Positions 50,341 through 59,047 are shown, counted from the stretch's first letter. The stretch: 64,000 bases of DNA from a virus (IMGVR_UViG_3300035670_000149:1-64000), one strand, 5' to 3'. Translations and numbers: made by a program. The notes: generated by a model not told the origin, from the letters alone.

Positions 50341-51109
50341 CCTCACCATAGATCCTATTATAATATGCCTCTTCAGATTCTTGGGGAGCAGCGGCAGTTG
50401 CCTGATTAGTTGGAGATGATTCTCCTTGATTTGCTTGGACTGGTTTTGAACCAGATCTCTCCACAAAATAACGATCATAACTAAAACTAACTGTTGTCTT
50501 TAGTATTTGAGATTGATCGTAGGAAACAGGTATAGAAGAAATATTCAAAGGAAATGCATTCACAAAAGTATAAACTATTTCATTACCACTTCCAGTGCCA
50601 GGAACTAATTTTCCTCCATTGTAAACTGCTTCATAATCTTTATTGAATTTGTGAATAAAGATTGACGTTTTATACTTTTCTGGATACTTAAACCTATAAA
50701 AAGAATTTATAGAAGAAACATCATCTCCAACCACCGAATAACTTTCATCAGGACTAGCAATATAATCCATCCACTGCTCAAAGAACTTCAAAGTTTTATA
50801 TTCATCATCAACATAAAAAGACATGTCAATTGTATCAAAGTCTTTTCTATAAGCAAACTTTTGACTTATACCATAATAATCCTGATTGTTTTCGGATGTA
50901 GAAAATCTAGATCCTGGCAATGAAGTTTCAGAGCAAAGAATGCTCAAATCTTCAGTGTATCTATTTGCAGGAGCATACTGATTGACAAAGGGAAGATTCT
51001 GAATATTGAACACTGCTCTAAACTGACTACTTTGAGCAATGTTAGAAAATCTCTTTACGAAATCACTGGTGCTATATGTTCTGTAAGGAATTCTTCCTGA
51101 AGATGGCAT
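50336..51109 (-). CDS. Tail-tube-fold baseplate protein, possibly gp54-like
   Basis: 257 residues. NAFPLNISSIPVSYDQSQIL then TVSFSYDRYFV near residue 215 is the conserved end of tail-tube and tube-initiator proteins (gp19/gp54). ASPDESYSVVGDDVSS and the tube-like beta pattern support it. T4 gp54 starts tube polymerisation on the baseplate. The divergent gene pair (gp48 on the plus strand) fits. Could also be a tail tube protein of another subtype. Confidence 0.5.
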   Translation of the reverse strand: MPSSGRIPYRTYSTSDFVKRFSNIAQSSQFRAVFNIQNLPFVNQYAPANRYTEDLSILCSETSLPGSRFSTSENNQDYYGISQKFAYRKDFDTIDMSFYVDDEYKTLKFFEQWMDYIASPDESYSVVGDDVSSINSFYRFKYPEKYKTSIFIHKFNKDYEAVYNGGKLVPGTGSGNEIVYTFVNAFPLNISSIPVSYDQSQILKTTVSFSYDRYFVERSGSKPVQANQGESSPTNQATAAAPQESEEAYYNRIYGEA

Positions 51110-51140
51110 CTAAATACCTATTAGTCTTTATATATTATGT
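51110..51140. promoter_or_regulatory. Divergent intergenic region
   Basis: 31 bp between the gp54-like (-) and gp4 (+) starts. AT-rich; TATATTATG on the plus strand and TATAAAG on the minus strand are possible -10 boxes. No consensus -35 box seen. Confidence 0.4.
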
Positions 51141-51575
51141 ATGAGTTATAAGGGGAAGTTTCGTCCAAGTAACTATCAAAAATATAAGGGAGACCCTACC
51201 AATATAATTTACCGTTCTTTATGGGAACTTAAGTTTATGAATTGGTGTGACAAGAATGAAAACATTCTTGAGTGGGGTAGTGAAGAATTTTGGATTCCAT
51301 ATGTTTCACCCATTGATAATAGAGTGCATAGATATTTTCCAGATTTTTATTTGAAAGTAAAAGAACAAAATGGTTCAATAAAAAAATATGTAATTGAAGT
51401 CAAACCACTGAAGCAAACTGTAGAACCACAACCTTCAAAAAGAAAGACGAAAAAATATCTCTATGAAGCGATGGAATATGCAAAGAATCAGGCAAAGTGG
51501 AAAGCAGCAAGAGAATTTTGTGAAGACCGTAGATATGAATTCAAAATCATAACCGAAAAAGAATTGGGCATATGA
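51141..51575 (+). CDS. gp4: Head completion nuclease-like protein gp4
   Basis: 144 residues: YRGSLWELKFMNWCD-type start (NIIYRSLWELKFMNWCDKNE), HRYFPDFYLKV, then IEVKPLKQ and KWKAAREFCEDRRYEFKIIT. The D...E-x-K and conserved P-D-F match gp4 (gp50/gp65) head completion proteins with a TnsA/PD-(D/E)XK nuclease-like fold. In T4 it finishes packaged heads before tail joining. First gene of the plus-strand block. Confidence 0.85.
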   Translation: MSYKGKFRPSNYQKYKGDPTNIIYRSLWELKFMNWCDKNENILEWGSEEFWIPYVSPIDNRVHRYFPDFYLKVKEQNGSIKKYVIEVKPLKQTVEPQPSKRKTKKYLYEAMEYAKNQAKWKAAREFCEDRRYEFKIITEKELGI

Positions 51576-51919
51576 ATCGTTTAGAACCAATTCTATACAA
51601 ACTCAAAGGAACAGAAAATCCAGATGATTTAATGTTACTAATCATGGAGGCATTGAAAGAGATTGATTATGCTCCAGATGAAGTTGGGAACTTATTCACA
51701 TTCATCTATATGCCTAAGACGCCAAACATATTGTACGATCAACATCCTCTTGTAGAAGTTACAGAAATAACAAGATGGGGATTTCGTGGATTCAACTATC
51801 ACTGGAATCGTATTCGCAACTATACTTTCCCAGAAATTGTGGGACCAATGCATAGATTATACCCAAGAGAACTAGAAACACTTCGCACAATTCCTTATAG
51901 AAAGGTTCTAATGTCTTGA
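51572..51919 (+). CDS. Conserved protein next to gp4 and gp48
   Basis: 115 residues: IYMPKTPNILYDQHPLVEVT then RWGFRGFNYHWNRIRNYTFP. Strongly basic-aromatic and conserved-looking. It overlaps gp4 by 4 bp. Cyanophages carry a gene here; the function is unknown, probably virion assembly. Confidence 0.65.
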   Translation: MNRLEPILYKLKGTENPDDLMLLIMEALKEIDYAPDEVGNLFTFIYMPKTPNILYDQHPLVEVTEITRWGFRGFNYHWNRIRNYTFPEIVGPMHRLYPRELETLRTIPYRKVLMS

Positions 51920-51925
51920 TAAATA
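51918..51925 (+). promoter_or_regulatory. T4-type late promoter
   Basis: Plus-strand GATAAATA then ACTAAAAAA, 14 bp before the gp48 start at 51940; overlaps the stop of the preceding gene. Same leader as at three fibre genes. Confidence 0.7.
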
Positions 51926-51939
51926 ACTAAAAAAAGTCA

Positions 51940-53304
51940 ATGGCGGATTTTGCCGAAAAAACAATAGCAGTAAAAGGCAAGCAAGTAATTGTAAGAACAA
52001 ATCTAAATGACGGAAGTTATACCGTCAGAGATTCGTTCAATAGAACCATTGCGACTGGATCGGCAGCAAATGGTGGTGTGCCAAGTTTTGGACAGGGAGA
52101 TAAAGCAGGACAAGCGTATATTTTAGGAATCAATTCGCAACAAGCATCCAGAAGGTCTGGAAGTTTATCTGTAAGTTTGTCACAAGAAATTGGAGACACT
52201 GTGGCAAAAAGAAATCTAGATAACATCAACTACTTAGGATCTGCAGATCAAAAAAAAGCACTCAAAAATACAAATTATGGCGGAAAAATAAGTATACCTG
52301 GAGACACTACAGCACAAAATAACGGTCCTGGTGGAGGTGGAACAACTGGTGGAAAATCTGGAACCGATACAGGAGCAATATCAACTGGTCAAAACGATCC
52401 ACAAAATCCTGCACAACCACAAACTCAGAACGCAAATCCTGAAGTTCCTAAACCACAATCACCTTCAGGTCCAACTTTGAGATATCCATCAGGTTTGATA
52501 GAACAAAATCAAGACTTTGTTAAAATATCAAGAATCCAATATGTTGCAGGAGGTTCATCTGCTGCAAGTTTATCCTTTGGTGCAATTGCCAGACCATCAG
52601 AAAGAATGGCAACAGTCAAGTCATTGCAAGATGTTATCTTGCCAATACCAACAAACGTATCTTCTGACAATTCCGTTGGGTGGGGTGATGACAAATTGGA
52701 TTTTGTCGCTGCTATGAAAGGTGGACTTGCAGAAGGAGTCATTGCTGGAGGAAGAACATTAGATGATTCATTATCAAACATTGGTGCGACTATTAGCACC
52801 AACAAAGAGTCATTGAAGAAATTACTTACTAAAAGTATTTCTGGTCAAATTGCTGGATCAAACCTGTTCACGAGAGCAACAGGAGCAATTACAAATAGCA
52901 ACTTAGAACTGCTTTTCACTGGTCCAGAACTTAGATCATTTTCGTTTACATACCGAATGACTCCTAGGTCAAATACTGAAACAACACAAATCAAAGAAAT
53001 CATTCGCCAATTCAAAAGAGGAATGGCAGCAAACATTGTTCAAGGACAATTGTTTGTGCAGACACCTAATGTTTTTCTAATTGACTTTAGATTTGCTGGG
53101 GACCAACCACATCCGTTCTTGGATAAAATAAAACCTTGTGCTCTTACCAACTTTAGAGTAAATTATACTCCAGACAATGCATATATGACTTATGGAGACG
53201 GTTCTCCCATAGCGTATGAAATAGCATTTTCATTCAAAGAACTAGAGCCAGTCTATGCACAAGACTATGATAGCGGTAAAGGAGCAGAGGGGATGGGATT
53301 CTAA
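51940..53304 (+). CDS. gp48: Baseplate tail-tube cap gp48
   Basis: 454 residues. C-terminal half: LELLFTGPELRSFSFTYRMT, IIRQFKRGMAA, then LIDFRFAGDQPHPFLDKIK and ALTNFRVNYTPDNAYMTYGD, all as in gp48. The first 230 residues hold a linker rich in Gly/Pro/Gln. In T4 gp48 caps the baseplate and, with gp54, starts tube polymerisation. Confidence 0.85.
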   Translation: MADFAEKTIAVKGKQVIVRTNLNDGSYTVRDSFNRTIATGSAANGGVPSFGQGDKAGQAYILGINSQQASRRSGSLSVSLSQEIGDTVAKRNLDNINYLGSADQKKALKNTNYGGKISIPGDTTAQNNGPGGGGTTGGKSGTDTGAISTGQNDPQNPAQPQTQNANPEVPKPQSPSGPTLRYPSGLIEQNQDFVKISRIQYVAGGSSAASLSFGAIARPSERMATVKSLQDVILPIPTNVSSDNSVGWGDDKLDFVAAMKGGLAEGVIAGGRTLDDSLSNIGATISTNKESLKKLLTKSISGQIAGSNLFTRATGAITNSNLELLFTGPELRSFSFTYRMTPRSNTETTQIKEIIRQFKRGMAANIVQGQLFVQTPNVFLIDFRFAGDQPHPFLDKIKPCALTNFRVNYTPDNAYMTYGDGSPIAYEIAFSFKELEPVYAQDYDSGKGAEGMGF

Positions 53305-53963
53305 TGACTTACTTCAGACAACTTCCTAATTTCAATTACGTTTCAAGACTCAACAATCCAAACTCTAGTTCGGACTATATTGAAGTTAAAAATCTTTTCA
53401 GAAGAGGAAAGATCCGAGAAGATCTTTTCAATGACTTTACAACTTTCACTCAGTATACAATCATTGGCGATGAAAGACCTGACTCCGTAGCATACAAATT
53501 CTATAATGACTCTACGTTAGACTGGTTAATATTACACGCAAATAATATAGTCAATGTGAGAAATGAATGGCCACTCACTCAGAAAGATTTTGAAAATTAT
53601 CTAATTGAAAAGTATGGATCAGTTGAAGGATACAGTGCAATAAAACACTACGAATCCAAAGAAACAAGAGACACTCTTGGAAATATTATTCTACCAGAGG
53701 GTCTTATTATTGATGAAGGTTACTTAATTACCTACAGAGATGCTGGAACTGGCACTGAATTAATTGCCAGCGATATCTCTTCTGGAGTTACCTATCAAGA
53801 ATATGAGCAAAGAATTGAAAATGAAAAGAGAAATATCTACGTACTGAAACCTCAGTTTGTTGAGATTGCTATCAATGATATTGAAGATATGATGACTTAT
53901 ACAGAGTCCTCTCAATACATTAGCGACACCTTGAAGCAAGGAGACAATATTAAAATAAAATAG
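53304..53963 (+). CDS. gp53: Baseplate wedge subunit gp53
   Basis: 219 residues: YFRQLPNFNYVSRLNNPNSS, IKREDLFNDF-like RREDLF region, then YTIIGDERPDSVAYKFYNDS and LDWLILHANNIVNVRNEWPL, all typical of gp53. It joins wedges in the baseplate. Overlaps gp48 by 1 bp and ends at the terminator of gp32. Confidence 0.9.
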   Translation: MTYFRQLPNFNYVSRLNNPNSSSDYIEVKNLFRRGKIREDLFNDFTTFTQYTIIGDERPDSVAYKFYNDSTLDWLILHANNIVNVRNEWPLTQKDFENYLIEKYGSVEGYSAIKHYESKETRDTLGNIILPEGLIIDEGYLITYRDAGTGTELIASDISSGVTYQEYEQRIENEKRNIYVLKPQFVEIAINDIEDMMTYTESSQYISDTLKQGDNIKIK

Positions 53964-53980
53964 GGGGGAAAGATCCCCCC
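53953..53980 (-). terminator. Intrinsic terminator of gp32
   Basis: GGGGGG (53963-53968) and CCCCCC (53975-53980) form a 6 bp stem, followed on the minus strand by TATTTTATTTTAAT. The same hairpin could stop plus-strand transcription from gp53, but its T-run is weak on that strand. Confidence 0.75.
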
Positions 53981-53986
53981 ATAGTA

Positions 53987-54892
53987 TCATGCCTCAGCAA
54001 GTTTTTGGAAATAACTTAGGGCATCGTCTTCATCGTCATCATCAACTTTAGATGAGACGTTAGGAAGACTTACTTTTTGACGCACTTCTTCTTCAACGGG
54101 ATCATAGGAATCTTCTTCATCAGCAACCTCAGAATCAACACGGCGAGCAGGTTGAGATACTCGCAGAACCTGATTCAGACGGCGCTCAAGTTCCTCATAG
54201 GACTTGAAATTGGAGGGTTTTACAAACTCCTCTAGAGAATATTCTTTTTTCCAAATGGACTCAAGAGCTTCATCGTCATCAAGGAGAGGCTCAACAGAGT
54301 CAAACTCTGACTTGTCATAATTCCAGTAGCCATCCACCTTGCGGATCTTAAGTTTGAAGTTAGCTCCCTGCCAGAAATCAAAGGGATTGATTGGTGATTC
54401 ATCCTCAAACTCTGGTTGCATGGACGCCATGATCTTGTCGAAGATTTTCTTTCCGTATTTGAAAAGAAAAACTTTGCCCTCGTTTTCAGGATTTACGGGG
54501 TCTTTTACAACATAGATGTTGCTATAGTAAGACAGTTTGCGCTTCTGTTTGCGGACAGTATCTTTATCTGCATCACTACCACTGTTCCAAAGATCGCGGT
54601 TGTATTCTGATACAGGATCTTTTTGACCAACAGTGGTCAAAGAGTTCTCGATGTACCAACCACCAGGACCTTGAAATGCGTGGGAGTATACTTTTGCCCA
54701 GGGAACTTCTTCTCCTTCAGGAGCAGGCAAGAAGCGAACAACAGCATAACCATTCCCACTCTTATCCAGAGCAGGTTTCCAGAGTCGCTCATCAGCACCA
54801 TTAGTTTTGGTGCTCATTTTCTCTACTTCTGCGACCAGTTTAGAAGTGAGAGAACCAAGACGGGATTGTTTTTTGAGATCGGAAAAAGACAT
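53987..54892 (-). CDS. gp32: Single-stranded DNA-binding protein gp32
   Basis: 301 residues. MSFSDLKKQSRLGSLTSKLV is the gp32 N-terminal self-interaction domain (LAST-like basic motif); core FLPAPEGEEVPWAKVYSHAF and the KQKRKLSYYSNIYVV segment lie in the OB fold, and the C-terminus is acidic (DDDDEDDALSYFQKLAEA) as needed to bind partners. Protects ssDNA during replication, recombination and repair. A perfect promoter lies at 54931-54959. Confidence 0.95.
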   Translation of the reverse strand: MSFSDLKKQSRLGSLTSKLVAEVEKMSTKTNGADERLWKPALDKSGNGYAVVRFLPAPEGEEVPWAKVYSHAFQGPGGWYIENSLTTVGQKDPVSEYNRDLWNSGSDADKDTVRKQKRKLSYYSNIYVVKDPVNPENEGKVFLFKYGKKIFDKIMASMQPEFEDESPINPFDFWQGANFKLKIRKVDGYWNYDKSEFDSVEPLLDDDEALESIWKKEYSLEEFVKPSNFKSYEELERRLNQVLRVSQPARRVDSEVADEEDSYDPVEEEVRQKVSLPNVSSKVDDDDEDDALSYFQKLAEA

Positions 54893-54930
54893 AAGATTTG
54901 GCTTGTAATTTGGCTTTTGTGTACCTTGTT

Positions 54931-54959
54931 ATTATAGGACTAGATGGAACTCTTGTCAA
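54931..54959 (-). promoter_or_regulatory. Perfect consensus promoter of gp32
   Basis: TTGACA (54954-54959), 17 bp, TATAAT (54931-54936). The 17 bases CTATAATAACAAGGTAC are shared with the site at 2679-2697. The -35 and spacer overlap the 3' end of the DUF1825 gene. Confidence 0.8.
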
Positions 54960-55278
54960 TCTGATAACGCATAACTTCAAGCATCTTTTCCATGTTTTGG
55001 AAAATAACGTTCATATCCATGTTATCAGGCATACCCATTAGTTTCGCAGAGTTAATAATATTTTCTTTCATTTGCTTTGCTTCTGGATCATCTGATAGCG
55101 AGAGTCTAGTGTATAAGACTCTTTGCTTTTCTAGAAGTTTCTCTAGCATTGCCACGTGTTCTACTTTTTCTTCCCGTGTCATGGTAGGAAACTGGAACAC
55201 TTTCTGATAAATCTCCTCTTGAAGTTCAGTAATCTCAGTCATTTCTGAACGGACTACTTCTGAGTCAAAGAAACTCAT
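54940..55278 (-). CDS. DUF1825 family protein
   Basis: 112 residues from the ATG at 55278 (MSFFDSEVVRSEMTEITELQ); the longer frame reads back into gp59. MTREEKVEHVAMLEKLLEKQ and LSDDPEAKQMKENI match the cyanobacterial DUF1825 family, known only from cyanobacteria and their phages. Start overlaps the gp59 stop (ATGA). Function unknown. Confidence 0.75.
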   Translation of the reverse strand: MSFFDSEVVRSEMTEITELQEEIYQKVFQFPTMTREEKVEHVAMLEKLLEKQRVLYTRLSLSDDPEAKQMKENIINSAKLMGMPDNMDMNVIFQNMEKMLEVMRYQIDKSSI

Positions 55279-55865
55279 AGAATAACCTCCTTGAGGATTG
55301 TCGTATAACGAGGTACATCGATATTTAGAAAGGGAGAATACTTGTTCATTTTTTGTGATATGAGTTTCCACACAGGATCATTTAGTTTCTTATCAAACGT
55401 TGATTTATATTTGATTATTTTATCAATAATGATTAAAGTTTCGATTGAGATGTTCTTTCGGATAAACTCTTTGACAATTTGTGGATGTCTATTTTCTTCA
55501 ATTTTGAACAGACTATCAAAATCTCTTCCACTGAAGGTTGCTTCAATTTCTCCTCGGAAGATGTACGAGAGTGACTGTGTTCGTTTTTGCCAGTCTCGGT
55601 ATCTTTGTTCTCCATTCTGTATGATATCTACGATATAAAGAGTTTGTGGATCATCACATCCCACGAAATTTGCAATGAAGAAATTTTCAATTTCATTGTC
55701 CGAATGTTGACGAGACATCTTTTCAAAAAAATATCTGTCCTTTCTTTTATAAAATGATTGAAGAGATGCTTTAGATCTACCGCAATACTTCAGATAGTCG
55801 TAACTATCTTTTGTGAAGTGTTGCTTCATTGCAAGATATGTTTTATAGCACTCAAAGGGCATCAT
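55275..55865 (-). CDS. gp59: Helicase loader gp59
   Basis: 196 residues from the ATG at 55865 (MMPFECYKTYLAMKQHFTKD); a second ATG is one codon on, and the upstream extension lies in the gap after gp33. YLKYCGRSKASLQSFYKRKD and FFIANFVGCDDPQTLYI are typical. It loads the gp41 helicase on gp32-covered DNA. The length fits T4 gp59 (217). Confidence 0.8.
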   Translation of the reverse strand: MMPFECYKTYLAMKQHFTKDSYDYLKYCGRSKASLQSFYKRKDRYFFEKMSRQHSDNEIENFFIANFVGCDDPQTLYIVDIIQNGEQRYRDWQKRTQSLSYIFRGEIEATFSGRDFDSLFKIEENRHPQIVKEFIRKNISIETLIIIDKIIKYKSTFDKKLNDPVWKLISQKMNKYSPFLNIDVPRYTTILKEVIL

Positions 55866-55920
55866 TCTAAAAAGTAATACGAAGAAATTTTTACCGGAAA
55901 AATTTCCAGGTAAAATAGAA

Positions 55921-56205
55921 TCAAAGAGGCAGTTTTGCTCTGGAACTTCTCTTGAGGAAGTTAAGTTCCATTGCATTATACTTTAGTTTTTCTTTCAATG
56001 GTTTGGAAATAAGTTTAGGAACAGATTCAAGTTCAATATTATTCTGTTCGCAATAAACTACGATCGCATCAATATAGTTTAGGTCACTATTTTCAAGAAC
56101 GATTCTTTCAATTTCTTGTGCAAATTTTGCGGGACCTAAAAACTTTTTATCAAAAGCTTCGTCGAGTTCATTCGGCATTGGTGTGAGATAGATTGTTTGT
56201 GACAA
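55921..56205 (-). CDS. gp33: Late transcription coactivator gp33
   Basis: 94 residues: IYLTPMPNELDEAFDKKFLG, IERIVLENSDLNYIDAIVVY, LISKPLKEKLKYNAMELNFL. This is the cyanophage form of T4 gp33, which bridges the phage sigma factor and sliding clamp to the RNA polymerase to read the late promoters seen here. Overlaps the nuclease gene by 38 bp. Confidence 0.8.
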   Translation of the reverse strand: MSQTIYLTPMPNELDEAFDKKFLGPAKFAQEIERIVLENSDLNYIDAIVVYCEQNNIELESVPKLISKPLKEKLKYNAMELNFLKRSSRAKLPL

Positions 56206-56851
56206 ATTCTTTTATGTATCGTACTAATAACTTAATATACTCCTCTTTATTCCGTTTGTCAAATACTTCAACCTCACCACCAGGAGTTACCATCAAAGTG
56301 ATAAGTTTGGTGACAGGAATCTTAGTCAGTTCATAGTACATACAGGCATACGCAGTTTCCTGTACAAAATAATGCTCTAACCACTTTTCTGGTTTGATTT
56401 TATCAGAAGTCTTGAAGTCAATGATTGCTAATTCGCCATCATATTCTGCAATACAATCTACTCTACCTGCAAGTCCCAGGTATTCTGAATAGAGAGTTCT
56501 TTCAATTGCGTGAATATTATTTATCTTATCTAGATATGGTTTGGCATGAAAGAACATGAACTTTGTCAGGGGTTGATAATCATCCCAGTTCAATTCCTTG
56601 TTTTCTAGATACGCCTGTGCAGCTTCATGGAAATCTGTACCACGTGAGGTTGCTTTCTTCGTAATTCGATTCGCTTCTTCCTCTCCAACTCGCTTTCTCC
56701 ACTCAACAAAAATTTGGCGGTTATAGAAAGAAGTGACAGAAGTAATAGAGGGAACCCACTCTCCATTTGGTAACTGGTAGAGTCGGCACCCTGGCGTTTC
56801 CTTTTTATCAAGTTCAAGTTCACCGAGATAATTATGATGAATAAAGTTCAT
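56168..56851 (-). CDS. PD-(D/E)XK exonuclease, RecB/Cas4-like
   Basis: 227 residues: VPSITSVTSFYNRQIFVEWR, SRGTDFHEAAQAYLENK, then GRVDCIAEYDGELAIIDFKT. The D...D-x-K of the nuclease core and the following QETAYACMYYELTKIPV helix (R/QxxY-type) are seen. Likely a DNA exonuclease for recombination or host DNA breakdown. Overlaps phoH by 4 bp and gp33 by 38 bp. Confidence 0.8.
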   Translation of the reverse strand: MNFIHHNYLGELELDKKETPGCRLYQLPNGEWVPSITSVTSFYNRQIFVEWRKRVGEEEANRITKKATSRGTDFHEAAQAYLENKELNWDDYQPLTKFMFFHAKPYLDKINNIHAIERTLYSEYLGLAGRVDCIAEYDGELAIIDFKTSDKIKPEKWLEHYFVQETAYACMYYELTKIPVTKLITLMVTPGGEVEVFDKRNKEEYIKLLVRYIKEFVTNNLSHTNAE

Positions 56852-57603
56852 ACTAAACCAATTGCGTTCTTTGCTAGGATGTATTCCTTGACTAGACCAG
56901 AACGAACAATATCTTCTACTCCAAATTCAATTAGAGAGAAAGATTCCATCTTTGCAAGAATGCGTGTGAAATCTGAGATACCATTTCTTTCAAAAGTTTT
57001 TGTCAAGTCAGATTGAACACCATCACCACAAAACATAATCTTAGAATTTTCACCAACACGGGTAATGATTGAATCAAGTTCATGGAAGTTTAGATTCTGA
57101 CACTCATCAACAATGATGATCGCATTATCAAGTGTGGTTCCACGAATGAATGATGTGCTCCAGAAACTAATTGTTCCTTGAGTTTTAAGATTACCATACA
57201 GCATTTCAAATTCTGATTCTGTTGGTAACTCAAACATATATTTTACCATATTTTTGTATGGAATTTGGTAAAGAGAAGACTTGTCTTCATGATCACCAGG
57301 AAGAAAACCAATTTCCCGAGTAGCAACAAGAGACCTAACGATATAGATCTTTTCGTAAGGAGACCTTTCATCTAGTACATCCTTGAGTGCTTTGTAGAGT
57401 GCGATGAATGTTTTACCAGTTCCAGCACAACCATATGCAAAAAGATGTTTACCCTCATCATAAGATTGAAAGAATCTTCTTTGATTATCTGTAAGAGGAT
57501 CAATGTCAACTAAGATGTCAGCATTAATTGGTTTCTTACGACGGAGTTGCTTTGCAGTGTAACCAACTCCAATTGGATCTTCGGTTTTTCTTCTTCTTGC
57601 CAT
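56848..57603 (-). CDS. phoH: PhoH-like ATPase
   Basis: 251 residues. Walker A GCAGTGKT near residue 60, Walker B AIIIVDECQNL near 165, and the DNQRRF start (TDNQRRFFQSYDEGKHLFAY) are those of PhoH. In cyanophages it is a common auxiliary gene; the family has RNA helicase or P-loop ATPase activity. Overlaps the nuclease by 4 bp. Confidence 0.9.
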   Translation of the reverse strand: MARRRKTEDPIGVGYTAKQLRRKKPINADILVDIDPLTDNQRRFFQSYDEGKHLFAYGCAGTGKTFIALYKALKDVLDERSPYEKIYIVRSLVATREIGFLPGDHEDKSSLYQIPYKNMVKYMFELPTESEFEMLYGNLKTQGTISFWSTSFIRGTTLDNAIIIVDECQNLNFHELDSIITRVGENSKIMFCGDGVQSDLTKTFERNGISDFTRILAKMESFSLIEFGVEDIVRSGLVKEYILAKNAIGLV

Positions 57604-57606
57604 GAG

Positions 57607-57858
57607 TTAGATCTTGAATTTTTGAGTTGCAGAAGGGGCTTTCTGTGCTCTTTCAAGCACTTCATTCCAACCAGGTTTAGACCTGACGAGTTTATCTTTC
57701 CACTCGCCAACTTCTCCGCTACCAGGACATGTGGAAGGATCAGACCAGTCTCTTTCCCATTCTGGATTGTCTTTTTTCCACTGGTCCCAGTCGTGAACAC
57801 TGAGCATCACTTCTTTTTGCTCACCAGTTTCTTTGTTGATAACAGGATAAATTGCCAT
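57607..57858 (-). CDS. Small conserved cyanophage protein
   Basis: 83 residues: MAIYPVINKETGEQKEVMLS then WDQWKKDNPEWERDWSDPST. A common cyanophage protein before phoH, reminiscent of FmdB-type zinc ribbons but with only one Cys left. Function unknown. A late-type AATAAATA is at 57879. Confidence 0.65.
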   Translation of the reverse strand: MAIYPVINKETGEQKEVMLSVHDWDQWKKDNPEWERDWSDPSTCPGSGEVGEWKDKLVRSKPGWNEVLERAQKAPSATQKFKI

Positions 57859-57878
57859 AACGTTACATAATGTAAGAA

Positions 57879-57886
57879 TATTTATT
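57879..57886 (-). promoter_or_regulatory. Possible late promoter
   Basis: Minus-strand AATAAATA, 21 bp before the gene starting at 57858, overlapping the end of the oxygenase gene. Confidence 0.45.
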
Positions 57887-58412
57887 ATAGAAAATTGAAG
57901 TTAATATTATATCTTGCCATGACATTTGTTGTGGTAGATGAGTTATGAAATTCACTTCCATCGAAGAAAAAAATTCTATTCTCCACACTATCAATCTTTG
58001 TTCCATCACTCATTCTAGTAAATCCATCACAAGTGTTGAGAGAATATAATGCAGCATAGTGTTTGAAAGAATAGTCATCATGCTGAGAGTGTTCTCTAAT
58101 GACATCAGTATGGGGATATAAATTTGCTTTGATTCTCATTAAAGATTTATAAATTCCCATCTCTTGAAATTTGGGAATGAATATTTCAACTATCCTAGGA
58201 CAGTAATTGCTTTCTGGTTTGTCATAATTATAAAAACTGTGTGTTGCATACCAGTTCCAAAGTTCATTTGTTTTTTCATCAACTTGAAATCTTGGATCAT
58301 GAGAAACATAGCTTTGAAAATAGAAAGGAAAAGTTGCATTAAAAACTATGTTTCCTTTTAGTTCTTCAAATTCTTCCTTTGGTAGGAAGTTGTCAATAAT
58401 TTTTATATCCAT
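57885..58412 (-). CDS. 2OG-Fe(II) oxygenase
   Basis: 175 residues. NLYPHTDVIREHSQHDD gives HxD, FKHYAALYSLNTCDGFTRMS the strand pair, DGSEFHNSSTTTNVMARYNI the distal His and Arg. It is separate from the fibre region and sits in the replication cluster, next to thyX. Cyanophages carry such a gene here; the substrate is unknown. Confidence 0.7.
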   Translation of the reverse strand: MDIKIIDNFLPKEEFEELKGNIVFNATFPFYFQSYVSHDPRFQVDEKTNELWNWYATHSFYNYDKPESNYCPRIVEIFIPKFQEMGIYKSLMRIKANLYPHTDVIREHSQHDDYSFKHYAALYSLNTCDGFTRMSDGTKIDSVENRIFFFDGSEFHNSSTTTNVMARYNINFNFL

Positions 58413-59047
58413 TCTAATGCTTTAGCGACCGTAGGATACTGCTCAGCAAAGACCTTCTTACAGTCTTCTGCAATCTCCATATGCTCCTTCTGTGTGCCGT
58501 TAGAAGACCGTAGAGAGATGTAATGGATCCATGACCTGCAAGAACCGGTCATGTAGATTCTAGTGGGCGTAGCAAGCGGCAGAACGAACCTTGCACACTC
58601 CTTAGCAACTCCTGCTTCAAGCATATCTTCATACAGATCTACGGCATGATCAAATTGAAGTTTGATACGCTTACGAAATACTTCTGCAATTTCTTTTGGA
58701 AGATCATCAATACTGTTCTGACGATTCTTTACATCCTGTCTACGAAGTTCAGGAAGAGGAATCTTTCCTAGTTCAGTGCTATCGGCATATCGTTGCGAAA
58801 ATTCCTGGAATGTGAAAGAACGATGCCTCAAAATCTGAGCAGCAATTGCACGACTGGTTTCAATCTGTAGCGTCATATATGCTTGTTCAAATACAGACCA
58901 ATGCTGATGCTTGATGCAGTATTTTAACAAACCTTCAAAACTTTCATTGTCTTGATTTTTTGGATTGCTTACACGTGCAATGTAAGCCATGTTCTGTTCA
59001 GGATTCGGTGTTGCTTGAATCAGTTTTACTTTCATTTTCTTAGTCAT
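58403..59047 (-). CDS. thyX: Flavin-dependent thymidylate synthase
   Basis: 214 residues with the ThyX signature RHRSFTFQEFSQRY near residue 75 (RHR(x7)S), preceded by MTLQIETSRAIAAQILRHR. Converts dUMP to dTMP with FAD and a reduced folate; supplies thymidine for phage DNA. Overlaps the oxygenase gene by 10 bp. Length matches the family. Confidence 0.95.
   Translation of the reverse strand: MTKKMKVKLIQATPNPEQNMAYIARVSNPKNQDNESFEGLLKYCIKHQHWSVFEQAYMTLQIETSRAIAAQILRHRSFTFQEFSQRYADSTELGKIPLPELRRQDVKNRQNSIDDLPKEIAEVFRKRIKLQFDHAVDLYEDMLEAGVAKECARFVLPLATPTRIYMTGSCRSWIHYISLRSSNGTQKEHMEIAEDCKKVFAEQYPTVAKALEWI

Noticed and set aside
56255-56265. TTGACA in the RecB/Cas4-like nuclease gene
   Set aside because: No matching -10 box at 16-18 bp and inside coding sequence.
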